A stretch of 64,000 nt of DNA, taken from assembly GCF_002117125.1 (NCBI RefSeq), contig NZ_CP019344.1, positions 682,001 to 746,000 of the forward strand. Direction: 5' to 3'. Of this stretch, positions 51,147 through 59,436 are shown piece after piece. Numbering within the stretch: the first letter of the stretch is position 1; each line of letters begins with the position of its first letter. A model generated the notes under the pieces. That model did no database searches, was not told the origin of the DNA, and saw nothing but the letters and a program-made list of their open reading frames with translations. Made by a program: the position numbers and the translations under genes. This stretch comes from Nonlabens spongiae. GTDB taxonomy: Bacteria > Bacteroidota > Bacteroidia > Flavobacteriales > Flavobacteriaceae.

Positions 51147-51863
51147 CTACCTCTTACTCACAAACTGGCTACTCCATAAATAGAATCGCCAAGGTAGGTC
51201 CGCATCTTCTTCAGCATAATCGATGCCTATGCGTTTTGAGGTGATGATATCCTCTTTAGAAATAATTTTATCTGAACCAATATCATTGAGCGGCGGTCGC
51301 TGATCGAAGTCGAAGTGAGCCGAAGTGATCTGTTTAGAACTATCGTCAAGGTAGCTTTGACTCCGCTCAGCCACCTCTTGTGCAAAAACCTCTGCATCTT
51401 CAATCCACACTAAATCCCCAGTCAAATCTTCCCCATAATGCGACCGATCCAGTCCAAAAGCCTTGCTGAAATTTCCAGGTCCAGACGTTAGCGTCTTATC
51501 GAGCTTCTCTTTACCGCGTCGGTGCAGCATGTGCTCGATCCCTTCAGTAGGCTCAGCGGCGCGTATCAGAACGGCATCTGCCTGCTGGTCAGTATTGGTA
51601 ATGATGTTGAACAAGTTGTGAATCCCATAACAAAGGTACACATAAGCGACTCCACCGTTTTCGTACATGATTTTGGTGCGATCGGTAAATCGGCCTAGAT
51701 GGGCATGGCAAGCCTTGTCGCCCACTCCGCGGTAGGCTTCCGTTTCGGTGATAATTCCTGCCGTGCGCTTGTCGTCCACCATGGAGACAATCACTTTCCC
51801 GATCAGGTCCTTGGCGATATGAACCACATCATTTTGCTGGTAATAGCTTGCTGGAAGTTTCAT
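51147..51863 (-). CDS. DNA-3-methyladenine glycosylase (AAG/MPG family)
   Basis: Base-excision repair enzyme removing alkylated purines. 238 residues. Family motifs: VVHIAKDLIGKVIVS, IITETEAYRGVGDKACHAHL (catalytic Glu in TETEAY), NGGVAYVYLCYGIHNLFNII, VLIRAAEP and SGPGNFSKAFGLDRSHYG. The segment from about residue 175 is longer than in the human enzyme, with an inserted stretch rich in S/Q. Monocistronic on the minus strand, with a palindrome copy just before its start. Confidence 0.94.
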   Translation of the reverse strand: MKLPASYYQQNDVVHIAKDLIGKVIVSMVDDKRTAGIITETEAYRGVGDKACHAHLGRFTDRTKIMYENGGVAYVYLCYGIHNLFNIITNTDQQADAVLIRAAEPTEGIEHMLHRRGKEKLDKTLTSGPGNFSKAFGLDRSHYGEDLTGDLVWIEDAEVFAQEVAERSQSYLDDSSKQITSAHFDFDQRPPLNDIGSDKIISKEDIITSKRIGIDYAEEDADLPWRFYLWSSQFVSKR

Positions 51864-51878
51864 AGATTTTAAAAATAT

Positions 51879-51894
51879 CGCTTTCGCGAAAGCG
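51879..51894. repeat. Dispersed palindrome CGCTTTCGCGAAAGCG
   Basis: Perfect copy 16 bp upstream of the 3-methyladenine glycosylase ATG, so probably inside its 5' leader. Confidence 0.95.
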
Positions 51895-51940
51895 TAACAC
51901 TTAAAAACTCCTTAATATCCTAAAAATTCAAGGCCAAAAA

Positions 51941-51966
51941 AAAACGACAGGTTTCCCTGCCGTTTT
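51941..51966. terminator. Intrinsic terminator
   Basis: ACGACAGG and CCTGCCGT pair with one mismatch around a 4-base loop, flanked by A- and T-runs. It lies just after the stop of the beta-propeller lipoprotein gene (minus strand) and would end the B12-uptake operon. Confidence 0.82.
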
Positions 51967-51984
51967 AAAATGATGAAATTGGAA

Positions 51985-53013
51985 TTACTGAAAGTAAAAA
52001 CTGTTAGGTGCGATATCTCCAGACACTCCATCGTAAATCAGTTCGCCATTAGTATTATAGATAAAGATGCTGCCTTCTGAGGTGAAATCACCTGCATCTG
52101 CCACATAGATAAGATCTTCATTCACATCAAATCCATAAAAAGTTCCATACAATGAACTGCTCCCATAATCAAAAATAGGGGTTGTAGAAAGTGCTGTGGA
52201 CGTTGAAGAAACGCTGTAGGCAGCACTACCAGAGGTATAATATAATTGATTGTTTGCTACACGCAGATTACTTGGAGACAATGATCCCGCAGAAAGAGAT
52301 CTTGTGATGGTAAAATTAACCGGGTCGATAACTTTAACTCCTTCACTATCCAGAGCGTAAACTTGATTATTCAATAATTGAATTGAGTTCAAACCTGCAT
52401 CCACACTTAGTGGAGCTGAAAAAGTTCTGGTTGCTGGATCAAACTTTCTCAACTCATTACCAAAGCCGTAAGAAGCGTTTTGAAGAATTATAGCATCATT
52501 AGCAATTACCATGCGCTCACCAGTACCTCCTATCACAATAGTTTCCTCTATTGTGTAGGTGTTAAGGTCGATGATAGCAAGATAATCGTCCTGATCTGTG
52601 GAGAAATCAGCTTGATTTGTCACGTAGGCCATTCCATCATAGATCACACCATAGCGCGGCACGCTCAATTGGGAATCAATGGTACCTAATAATTCAAAAG
52701 TAAACCGGTCCACCACATTGATCACATTGGATCCGTTTGAGATAATAAACGCTCTATCATCATCAAAGAAAATAGATTGTAAGAAGAGTCCAGCTCCAGG
52801 CAAATCATTGACATTGGCAAAAATGTCGGCAGCAAGTTCTGTACGATCTTCAGTTAAAAAAGAAACGGAACCTCCTGCACTACCTCCCTCATTGAGAATA
52901 ATCGTCCCATTCTCATAGGCTCCACGTGGTGCTTGAACATCGTCGTCACCGTTACAAGCGATCAGGATAGAGATTGCAAAGGCACTTAATAATAGTTTGT
53001 AAAACTTAGTCAT
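51985..53013 (-). CDS. Surface lipoprotein with YncE-like beta-propeller, B12 operon
   Basis: A 342-residue lipoprotein (SILIACNGDDD; Cys about 20). The mature part consists of repeated beta-propeller blades: FDDDRAFIISNGSNVINVVD, GVIYDGMAYVTNQ, YLAIIDLNTYTIEETI, and later VIDPVNFTITRSL. Such proteins (often DUF5074) occur beside TonB receptors for cobalamin in Bacteroidota and may capture the ligand at the surface. It lies 9 bases downstream of the receptor gene, so it is under the same riboswitch. Confidence 0.85.
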   Translation of the reverse strand: MTKFYKLLLSAFAISILIACNGDDDVQAPRGAYENGTIILNEGGSAGGSVSFLTEDRTELAADIFANVNDLPGAGLFLQSIFFDDDRAFIISNGSNVINVVDRFTFELLGTIDSQLSVPRYGVIYDGMAYVTNQADFSTDQDDYLAIIDLNTYTIEETIVIGGTGERMVIANDAIILQNASYGFGNELRKFDPATRTFSAPLSVDAGLNSIQLLNNQVYALDSEGVKVIDPVNFTITRSLSAGSLSPSNLRVANNQLYYTSGSAAYSVSSTSTALSTTPIFDYGSSSLYGTFYGFDVNEDLIYVADAGDFTSEGSIFIYNTNGELIYDGVSGDIAPNSFYFQ

Positions 53014-53022
53014 GATAAAAAA

Positions 53023-54861
53023 TTAGAATTTAATTGTTGAAGTGATAAAAAAGTGACGCCCGGGCATGGGACGGTTTTCCGTAGTTTGATAGTTTACATT
53101 AACGAGATTACGTACTTGTAATAAAAGCGTTAACTCTTTAAGTTTTGAAAAGGTGTAAGAGGCGCTTATATGACTCAGTAAATAATCCTCTAGTATTTCA
53201 TCAGGATCATTATTTGATCTGGTAAAAACTGATCCCACATAATTGTTTTGTGCACTAAGGGAAATGGATTTTAATCTCAAGTTTATTTGAGATGTGAACT
53301 TATGTTTAGGAATAAAAGTTAGAGAGTTGCCCGTCCTTCCATTTTCTGAAACCGTGTAAGCGTATCCTGAGTTGACATCAAGAACTGTTTTGCCTATCTG
53401 AAAAGCTCCCTGATAATTAAATTCACCACCATAACTAATGACTTCATCCACGTTCTCCGGTCGCCATACATTATTTGAGTCGGGAATCCAGCGTATCAAG
53501 TCTTGAATGTCATTATAATATCCCGTCGCTGAAAACTGATGTTTGCGATTCTTACTTTTTAAGACCACGCTGCCCTCTGCCTGATAACTGTTTTCTGGTT
53601 CTAGATCAGGATTTCCAGCACCTTGCCAAAAAAGATCATTGTAAGTGGGCATCCTATAATTGCGAGATGCTTTAGCCATTAGATTGATTGAATTACTCAA
53701 GCGATAATCTGCACCTATGCTATAAAGTAAGGGAACGTTATATACATCAGTCACTTCTTGTCTCGCACTTAATTCTGTGGTCAGTTTTTTGAATTTATAC
53801 TTTCCAAGAACTGCCAGACTGGCAATGTTCCTATTTTGGGATTCAATATCATCTCCTTGTGCGGTATTATGCTCATAATCAGCTACGCTGCTCAACTCCC
53901 AGCGACCTGGATTAAAAAATAGGGAGTATCGACCTTTGTAAGTATTGACTGTAGAACCTACTGGGTTCGGATTCTCAAGATTTGATATATAATCATAGTG
54001 CTCCCTAAAATAGACGCCTTGCAGGACTGTTATAATTTGATCCCCTTTTGATTCCCATTCTATTAAATGTCTATGATCATCATTTTCATAACCTGTGCGC
54101 GGATCTGTGGGGAAAAGCAAGGCAAAATTGCGATTACCATTAAAATACATCCCGTGGTAAGACAACGTATTATCATCGTCCATTCTGTAAGCGGCATTCA
54201 GGTTTGCAGTATAATGTTCATAAGCAGCATTTTCATTGCTTCGATCAGTCTCTAAAATGGGATAATCATTTTCTGAGGACAATCTTGAAAGTGCCACAGA
54301 TAAACTCAGTTTGTCGTTAGAGTAATCCGTTTTAAGCAGATTTTGAAAGGTTTTAAAACTACCGTATCGTGCGCTCGCAAAGGCCTCCACGCCATGATTG
54401 AATTTTGTCTTGTCTTGAAGGTGGATGCTCCCTCCTATCGCGCCGGTCCCGTAGATCACACTCCCACCACCCGCTCGCACGTCCAGCTCATCAAAACCAT
54501 CTACCACAAGCGTATTGAAGTCGGTCTGACCGTTCAGCTGTGAATTGATATTGAATCCATTCCATATTACCGCGGTCTGTTGGGCTGTTGTTCCTCTGAA
54601 GGTGGGTGATGAGACCATCCCATAACCGTTTTGTTTGAAAAACAGCGATGTATTGATTTCAAGAAGATCGGTGAGTGTTCCTGGAGTCGCTTTCAGCAGG
54701 GAATCGGGTAGCTTTTGAATTTTCTGACCGGTAGAATAGCGCTTGATTTGCCGGTCCACGAGCAAAACAGTGTCAAGCACCTCACTTTTGCCGTTTTGGG
54801 CAAATAGACTACATGAAAACAGTACGGCACAAAGACCGCAAAATGCAATGGTTCTAGTCAT
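53023..54861 (-). CDS. btuB: TonB-dependent outer membrane receptor, BtuB-like (cobalamin)
   Basis: A 612-residue outer membrane receptor. Signal peptide 1-21 (SCSLFA-QNG). The plug domain (about 35-150) includes RGTTAQQTAVIWNGFNINSQ and VIYGTGAIGGSIHLQ; the 22-strand barrel follows and ends at the C-terminal strand RHFFITSTIKF with final Phe. Size and motifs resemble BtuB. Assignment to vitamin B12 comes mainly from the cobalamin riboswitch in its leader and from the BtuF-like gene divergent to it. Confidence 0.92.
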   Translation of the reverse strand: MTRTIAFCGLCAVLFSCSLFAQNGKSEVLDTVLLVDRQIKRYSTGQKIQKLPDSLLKATPGTLTDLLEINTSLFFKQNGYGMVSSPTFRGTTAQQTAVIWNGFNINSQLNGQTDFNTLVVDGFDELDVRAGGGSVIYGTGAIGGSIHLQDKTKFNHGVEAFASARYGSFKTFQNLLKTDYSNDKLSLSVALSRLSSENDYPILETDRSNENAAYEHYTANLNAAYRMDDDNTLSYHGMYFNGNRNFALLFPTDPRTGYENDDHRHLIEWESKGDQIITVLQGVYFREHYDYISNLENPNPVGSTVNTYKGRYSLFFNPGRWELSSVADYEHNTAQGDDIESQNRNIASLAVLGKYKFKKLTTELSARQEVTDVYNVPLLYSIGADYRLSNSINLMAKASRNYRMPTYNDLFWQGAGNPDLEPENSYQAEGSVVLKSKNRKHQFSATGYYNDIQDLIRWIPDSNNVWRPENVDEVISYGGEFNYQGAFQIGKTVLDVNSGYAYTVSENGRTGNSLTFIPKHKFTSQINLRLKSISLSAQNNYVGSVFTRSNNDPDEILEDYLLSHISASYTFSKLKELTLLLQVRNLVNVNYQTTENRPMPGRHFFITSTIKF

Positions 54862-54894
54862 AAGTCCTACCTCTATCCCGAAGGTGTTTCACTT

Positions 54895-55056
54895 TATAGA
54901 GATAAGGCAGGTCTCCTGACTTCAAACACCCCTCGCCTTCCCGGTTTCCCAGTGGCTCTTGACGGGTGGCCGTTTATACGGCTGGTGCATCACCATTTGT
55001 TTACAGTTGCGGGAACAGTACTGGATTCACACCAGTTTCCCTTTTAATCTTCCGCT
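54895..55056 (-). promoter_or_regulatory. Cobalamin riboswitch
   Basis: On the minus strand the order is AAAGGGAAACTGGTGTGAAT with C-C, then CTGTTCCCGCAACTGTAA, then GAGCCACTGGGAAACCGGGA with AGGCG, and finally GTCAGGAGACCTGCC (54920 to 54906), the B12 box. All conserved blocks are in the canonical order. Between the B12 box and the btuB ATG, CTCTAT and ATAGAG form a hairpin (about 54872-54904) that may be the expression platform acting on translation. Confidence 0.96.
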
Positions 55057-55121
55057 TTCGTACTTCCACAAGTGGTCGCTGAACCTAATCGATGTGCTCA
55101 GTATGGACTTCTTTATAGTTT

Positions 55122-55137
55122 CGCTTTCGCGAAAGCG
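55122..55137. repeat. Dispersed palindrome CGCTTTCGCGAAAGCG
   Basis: Perfect copy between the likely btuB promoter and the riboswitch, so it should be transcribed as a hairpin in the riboswitch leader. Confidence 0.95.
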
Positions 55138-55190
55138 AGATATCCACAAACATCCCAAAATCCTGAAAACTTCAAAACCAAATCTGGCGG

Positions 55191-55198
55191 CAAATGTA
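55191..55198 (-). promoter_or_regulatory. -7 element (TACATTTG) for the B12 operon
   Basis: TACATTTG on the minus strand fits TAnnTTTG and lies about 140 bp upstream of the riboswitch core. No clear TTG at the right distance, so support is partial. Confidence 0.45.
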
Positions 55199-55270
55199 GC
55201 TCTAATCTCGCAATGGTAAGATGAATGATAAATATTTTCTGATGAAAATTTATTTGAAGTAGCTTTGACC

Positions 55271-56425
55271 ATGCAAAAACATCATTACCTGAAAATAATC
55301 GCGTTATTCTGTATCCTGCTGAGTTGCAAAGAAGCCAGCCGAGAGGAAACGCAAGCTCAAAAAACAGAAAAGGAAAAGACCGAGCATCGAGAAATCATTA
55401 ACATCAAATACGCTACTGGATTTCAAATTGAGCCTATTGATGAAGGATATTTGCTGACCATTACCAATCCCTGGCCAGAGGCTGATCAAGATTATCACTA
55501 CTTGCTCACCACAAGTGATGAAGTTCAAGATCAAAATGCCGTAAAAATTCAAATTCCCATAAAACGGTTTATCGCAACGAGTACCACGCATGTTCCACCA
55601 CTGGTTCTTTTAGGAAAAGAGCAAACCTTAAAAGCCTTCCCCTCGACAGATTATATTTCAAGTCCTGAAGTGCGTAAATTGATTGATGAAGGAGAAATCA
55701 CAGATTTGGGAATCGATAGCAGTATGGATGTAGAAGCTATACTTCTCGCCCAGCCTGACCTGGTGATGGGTTATGGTGTGAGCAATGAGAACGCTATCTA
55801 TAAAAAGGTTCAACAAGCTGGAGTTCCCTTAATTTATAATGGAGATTGGGTCGAGCCACACCCATTAGGCAAGGCAGAATGGATCAAAGTATATGGGCTG
55901 TTGTATGATCGCTATGACGAGGCACTCAAAATATTCAATCAGATTGAGCGTGATTATTTAAATGTCAAAAAACAAGTGAGAAATCTTGATCAACCCACAG
56001 TAATAGCTGGTGCCACGTGGAAAGACACCTGGTACCTGCCCTATGGCGACAGCTGGCAGGGAAAAATTCTCAAAGATGCAGGTGGTGATTACATTTATGC
56101 CGATACCAGCGGTACGGGATCACTCGCCTACAACATAGAACAAGTCTTAGCAGACGCCCGCACCGCCGATTTTTGGATCGCTCCGGGTCAGTACACCAGC
56201 TATGAGAAAATGAGACATGATCAAAACGCTTACACCCTATTTAAGGCATTTGAAGAAAGGAATGTTTACACCTTTGCCAAAAACAAGGGTGCTAAGGGAG
56301 GTGTGACTTATTATGAAGAAGCTGCCATGCGACCCGATCTGGTTTTGAAGGATTTAGTGAAGATCTTGCACCCTGAGATGGAGTTAGATCACAAGTTGTA
56401 TTTCTTCAGTCCGCTGGATAAGTAG
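55271..56425 (+). CDS. Periplasmic-binding lipoprotein, BtuF/FepB-like
   Basis: About 384 residues with a lipoprotein signal peptide (FCILLSCKEA, Cys 17). After a charged linker, the binding-protein fold has the helical-backbone pattern of the BtuF/FhuD class: GIDSSMDVEAILLAQPDLVM, QAGVPLIYNGDWVEPHPLGK, and the long helix LKIFNQIERDYLNVKKQVRN. It would hand cobalamin (or a siderophore) to an inner membrane ABC transporter, which is not in the window. Divergent from btuB. The frame is open from a TTG two codons earlier, but ATG 55271 gives a normal signal peptide. Confidence 0.9.
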   Translation: MQKHHYLKIIALFCILLSCKEASREETQAQKTEKEKTEHREIINIKYATGFQIEPIDEGYLLTITNPWPEADQDYHYLLTTSDEVQDQNAVKIQIPIKRFIATSTTHVPPLVLLGKEQTLKAFPSTDYISSPEVRKLIDEGEITDLGIDSSMDVEAILLAQPDLVMGYGVSNENAIYKKVQQAGVPLIYNGDWVEPHPLGKAEWIKVYGLLYDRYDEALKIFNQIERDYLNVKKQVRNLDQPTVIAGATWKDTWYLPYGDSWQGKILKDAGGDYIYADTSGTGSLAYNIEQVLADARTADFWIAPGQYTSYEKMRHDQNAYTLFKAFEERNVYTFAKNKGAKGGVTYYEEAAMRPDLVLKDLVKILHPEMELDHKLYFFSPLDK

Positions 56426-56495
56426 TTTCAATCAAAAAAAGCTATTAATATTACGAGCTGGGAAACCAGCTTATATTTACTGAAAAGAAAAATTT

Positions 56496-58043
56496 ATGGA
56501 AGCCGCTCTGGAGTTTTTAGGCGCTATTGCGTGGTATTGGTACGTGTTGCTCTTTATATTAATTGTCGCCCTGCTTGACATTTTTAATAAGAACCACACC
56601 ATCCTAAGAAATTTTCCCGTAGTTGGTCATTTTAGATACTGGCTGGAAAGCATCGGGCCGGAATTGCGTCAGTATATAGTGGCAAACAATCGAGAGGAGC
56701 TTCCTTTTAATCGTATCGAGCGCGGCTGGATCTATGCCAGTGCCAAAAATGAAAACAATTACGAGGGCTTCGGAACCGATCGTGACATTCACGCCCATCA
56801 GTACATTTTTGTGAACAATGCCATGATTCCCTATAAAGTGGAAAATGATCATGTGACTAAAAACGCACCCGACTTTGTGCCTTGTGCCAAGGTTATAGGT
56901 TCCCACAGAAAGCGACCTTACCGTCCAGCGAGTGTGATCAATATCTCGGCGATGAGTTATGGTAGCCTTTCGGCGAAAGCGGTAGATGCGATGAACCAAG
57001 GTGCCAAGAAAGTCAATGCCTACCACAATACTGGCGAGGGTGGCTTGTCCCCTTACCACAAGCGAGGTGCTGACGTTGTGTTTCATATCGGTACGGGATA
57101 TTTTGGAGTACGCGATGAAAATGGGAATTTCTCCATGGAGAAGCTTAAAAAACTAGTTACTGATCACCCACAGGTGAGAGCTATTGAGTTGAAACTGTCC
57201 CAAGGAGCAAAACCTGGAAAAGGCGGTGTTCTTCCAGCTTCTAAAATCAGTAAGGAGATCAGTGAGATACGAGGCGTTCCCATGGGTGAAGATGTACTCT
57301 CCCCTCCTACCCACAGCGCCTTTGATGGTATCGAGGGAATGGTAGATTTTATTGAAGCCATGGCAGATGCCACAGGACTACCCGTAGGAATCAAAGCCGC
57401 CATCGGTAAAACAGATCAATGGGAACAACTCGCAGACCTTATGGCTGAAACTGGAAAAGGACCGGATTATATTACCGTAGATGGCGGTGAGGGAGGTACC
57501 GGAGCCGCGCCGCCCAGCTTTGCAGATCACGTAGCATTACCGTGGACGCACGGTTTTACCGCACTTTATAAAGTATTTGCAGCGCGCAACCTGACTCAAA
57601 AAGTCACCTTCATCGCGAGCGGTAAACTAGGCTTTCCAGCAAATGCTGCAATGGCTTTTGCCATGGGCGCTGATGTGATCAATGTTGCCAGAGAAGCCAT
57701 GATTTCCATAGGCTGTATTCAGGCAAAAGCCTGTCATAATAACACCTGCCCTACGGGTATCGCCACCATGAATCCGTGGTTACAACGTGGTATCGTAGTA
57801 CCAGAAAAAGCAGAACGCCTCGCCAGCTATTTCAAGAAGTTCAATAAAGAATTGCTGGAAATCACACACGCCGCAGGTCACGAGCACCCCTGCCAATTTG
57901 ATATGCAAGATATCGACATGAGTCTGGGCGATCAAAACCTTACCCAAACGCTGGAATACGTATTTAAATATCAGAAAACACCTGTCGATTTTAAAGGCAT
58001 GCAATCCGTGATGGACTGCCAGCATTTAGGAGGAAATCACTGA
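56496..58043 (+). CDS. FMN-binding glutamate synthase family protein
   Basis: A 515-residue protein with one or two N-terminal helices (about residues 8-30), followed by the alpha/beta barrel of the glutamate synthase central domain. Evident are INISAMSYGSLSAKAVDAMN, AYHNTGEGGLSPYH, IELKLSQGAKPGKGGVLP, DGGEGGTGAAPPSFADH and the 3Fe-4S-like cysteines in CIQAKACHNNTCPTGIATMN. It lacks the amidotransferase and C-terminal beta-helix domains, so it is a stand-alone GltB2-type protein. FMN and Fe-S binding are expected; the true reaction is uncertain. Confidence 0.92.
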   Translation: MEAALEFLGAIAWYWYVLLFILIVALLDIFNKNHTILRNFPVVGHFRYWLESIGPELRQYIVANNREELPFNRIERGWIYASAKNENNYEGFGTDRDIHAHQYIFVNNAMIPYKVENDHVTKNAPDFVPCAKVIGSHRKRPYRPASVINISAMSYGSLSAKAVDAMNQGAKKVNAYHNTGEGGLSPYHKRGADVVFHIGTGYFGVRDENGNFSMEKLKKLVTDHPQVRAIELKLSQGAKPGKGGVLPASKISKEISEIRGVPMGEDVLSPPTHSAFDGIEGMVDFIEAMADATGLPVGIKAAIGKTDQWEQLADLMAETGKGPDYITVDGGEGGTGAAPPSFADHVALPWTHGFTALYKVFAARNLTQKVTFIASGKLGFPANAAMAFAMGADVINVAREAMISIGCIQAKACHNNTCPTGIATMNPWLQRGIVVPEKAERLASYFKKFNKELLEITHAAGHEHPCQFDMQDIDMSLGDQNLTQTLEYVFKYQKTPVDFKGMQSVMDCQHLGGNH

Positions 58044-58111
58044 TGTGTAATTTTGGTATGATTTTAGGAGATCAAGTATAGTAATACTTTATTTTTGCAA
58101 ATCCTTGTTTT

Positions 58112-58172
58112 GAATATCGAATATCGAATATCGAATATCGAATATCGAATTGGAATTTGGAATTTGGAATTT
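58112..58172. repeat. Two adjacent heptamer arrays (GAATATC x5; GGAATTT x3)
   Basis: Five exact copies of GAATATC followed directly by about three copies of GGAATTT/AATTTGG, both with a 7-bp period. It lies about 40 bp upstream of tmRNA. Confidence 0.92.
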
Positions 58173-58213
58173 AAGATTGCGCGAGCAATCGACCGCTGCG
58201 AGAGCAGCAGATT

Positions 58214-58628
58214 GGGGTCGACTGGTTTTGACAGCGAGACCGGGTTGATCGTAAGCATGTAGAGCGCTGGGCCATAGCTCTTAAATCTCATGATTCATCT
58301 TTTTTAAACGGCGAGAATAACTACGCCCTAGCTGCATAATCCGAATCATAGTAGGATAGTGCCTCGGTCTGCAAGGCAGACAAGCAGGAATTCTCTCAAA
58401 GGCCTTGGTTTATGGCACTTGATCTAGAGAATTCGTAAAAATAAACCTATCTGTCGCAGGGCTTTGATGCGACGGAGAACTCCCGATAGCTATCGGGATG
58501 AGTGAAGATAAGGGATGCGCAGGTGGTTCCTGGCCAGCAAGTCCACGAAAATCTAAATAGGAACTAAACATGTAGAAAGCGATGAAGTCGCTCGTTTGGA
58601 CGAGGGTTCGAACCCCTCCGACTCCACC
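58214..58628 (+). ncRNA. ssrA: Transfer-messenger RNA
   Basis: Ribosome-rescue RNA. The 5' end GGGGTCGACTGGTTTTGACA pairs with the 3' acceptor CGACTCC (58619-58625); the T-arm is GAGGGTTCGAACCCCTC. The tag frame at 58310-58339 reads GENNYALAA-stop, the Bacteroidota tag. The last encoded bases are A-C-C followed by T, so CCA is completed after transcription. Within the pseudoknot region lies a perfect 18-bp palindrome (58481-58498). Repeats begin immediately after the 3' end. Confidence 0.97.
58481..58498. repeat. 18-bp palindrome inside tmRNA
   Basis: TCCCGATAGCTATCGGGA, a perfect palindrome unrelated in sequence to the 16-bp element, in the 3' half of tmRNA. It would fold as a hairpin in the pseudoknot region. 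Confidence 0.92.
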
Positions 58629-58632
58629 TACG

Positions 58633-58671
58633 CCCTACGAAGCTCTGAGCCTAGCGAAGAGTGAAGTAGGG
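58633..58671 (+). repeat. Hairpin repeat R1, copy 1
   Basis: CCCTACGAAGCTCTGAGCCT then AGCGAAGAGTGAAGTAGGG: two arms pairing as CCTAC-GAA-GCTCT with AGAGT-GAA-GTAGG, leaving a symmetric GAA/GAA internal loop. Followed by CTTATTTT, so it resembles a terminator. It starts 5 bases after the tmRNA 3' end. Confidence 0.85.
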
Positions 58672-58683
58672 CTTATTTTCTAT

Positions 58684-58814
58684 CTAGATATCATTCAGAA
58701 TCCCGAATGGGCTTCGGTGGAGAACTCCACCTACGCTAGGTTTGAAAACTTCCAATCAATATGATTGGTATGACCTCTCTTTTTAAAGCTTGATAATTAT
58801 AAAGGGCGTGTCCT
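58684..58814 (+). repeat. Direct repeat R2, copy A
   Basis: A 131-bp unit that contains the hairpin GGTGGAG-AA-CTCCACC (58717-58732) and the sequence CTCCACCTACG, which repeats the tmRNA 3' end. It is nearly identical to 59489-59619, especially from 58726 to 58795. Confidence 0.88.
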
Positions 58815-58849
58815 GCGAAGCTCTGATGTAACGAAGTGCGAAGTAGGAC
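58811..58849 (+). repeat. Hairpin repeat R1, copy 2
   Basis: Same hairpin as copy 1 with TCCTGCGAAGCTCTGATG at its left. Followed by CTTTTTTCT. A partial copy of R2 (58857-58909) comes next. Confidence 0.85.
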
Positions 58850-58856
58850 TTTTTTC

Positions 58857-58909
58857 TATCCAGATATCATTCAGAATCCCGAATGGGCTACGGTGGAGAA
58901 CTCCACCTT
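58857..58909 (+). repeat. Direct repeat R2, partial copy
   Basis: Matches the first part of copy A (CAGATATCATTCAGAATCCC, then CGGTGGAGAACTCCACCTT) and then diverges. A more degenerate trace is at about 59030-59082. Confidence 0.8.
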
Positions 58910-58983
58910 CCGAAATTTTCAAATTGTACGTTGTATTCTAGACGTTCTAACTCAAAAATTATTTAGAATTTTTTAAGGACGTG

Positions 58984-59022
58984 TCCTACGAAGCTCTGAG
59001 GTAACGAAGAGCGAAGTAGGAC
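58984..59022 (+). repeat. Hairpin repeat R1, copy 3
   Basis: TCCTACGAAGCTCTGAGG then TAACGAAGAGCGAAGTAGGA. The arms pair perfectly outside the GAA/GAA loop. About 95 bp upstream of the GIY-YIG gene. Confidence 0.87.
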
Positions 59023-59118
59023 TTATTTCAGTCACGATGTCGTTCAAAATCTCAAAATAATTTCATTCAAGAACTCCATCATAGAATTCGTAATTTTCAA
59101 TTACAATTATATTCAAAA

Positions 59119-59361
59119 ATGCAGTTCCACACGGTTTACATCTTAAAATGCAACGACGGGAAATTTTACACGGGTTGTAGTTCTAATTTTGAACAACGTC
59201 TCGAGGCTCATCAAAACGGAGAAGTTTCATTTACAAAAACTCGACTTCCTGTAACCGTTGTCCAACTAAGCCAATTTATAGACAAAAAGAAAGCTTACGA
59301 TTTTGAACGGTATCTGAAATCAGGCTCAGGGATTGCATTTAGGAATAAGCGGTTAGTTTGA
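59119..59361 (+). CDS. GIY-YIG nuclease (small, single domain)
   Basis: An 80-residue protein with only the GIY-YIG domain: VYILKCNDGKFYTG has the two strand motifs (VYI and YTG in place of GIY and YIG), SSNFEQRLEAHQNG the catalytic Arg, and DFERYLKSGSGIAFRNKR the Glu and C-terminal helix. It resembles UvrC/URI-type stand-alone nucleases common in flavobacterial genomes. It is flanked on both sides by hairpin repeats R1 and direct repeats R2 beside tmRNA, so a role in the mobility of this repeat cluster is plausible. Confidence 0.92.
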   Translation: MQFHTVYILKCNDGKFYTGCSSNFEQRLEAHQNGEVSFTKTRLPVTVVQLSQFIDKKKAYDFERYLKSGSGIAFRNKRLV

Positions 59362-59436
59362 AACAACAAGGGATGGTCACAGTATAAACTTCCACACCCT
59401 TGATTTCTCTAGCAATTTTGTTTTTCGTCTCCTACG

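Noticed and set aside
56961..56986. CCTTTCGGCGAAAGCGG as another copy of the dispersed palindrome
   Set aside because: It has an extra base in the centre, and the encoded residues (YGSLSAKAV) are ordinary conserved sequence in the glutamate synthase family.
56604..57086. A 160-codon minus-strand frame within the glutamate synthase-like gene
   Set aside because: Antisense to a well conserved protein; no start context or similarity.
58064..58291. A 75-codon minus-strand frame just upstream of and overlapping tmRNA
   Set aside because: It is made of the GAATATC heptamer array and the tmRNA 5' end read backwards.
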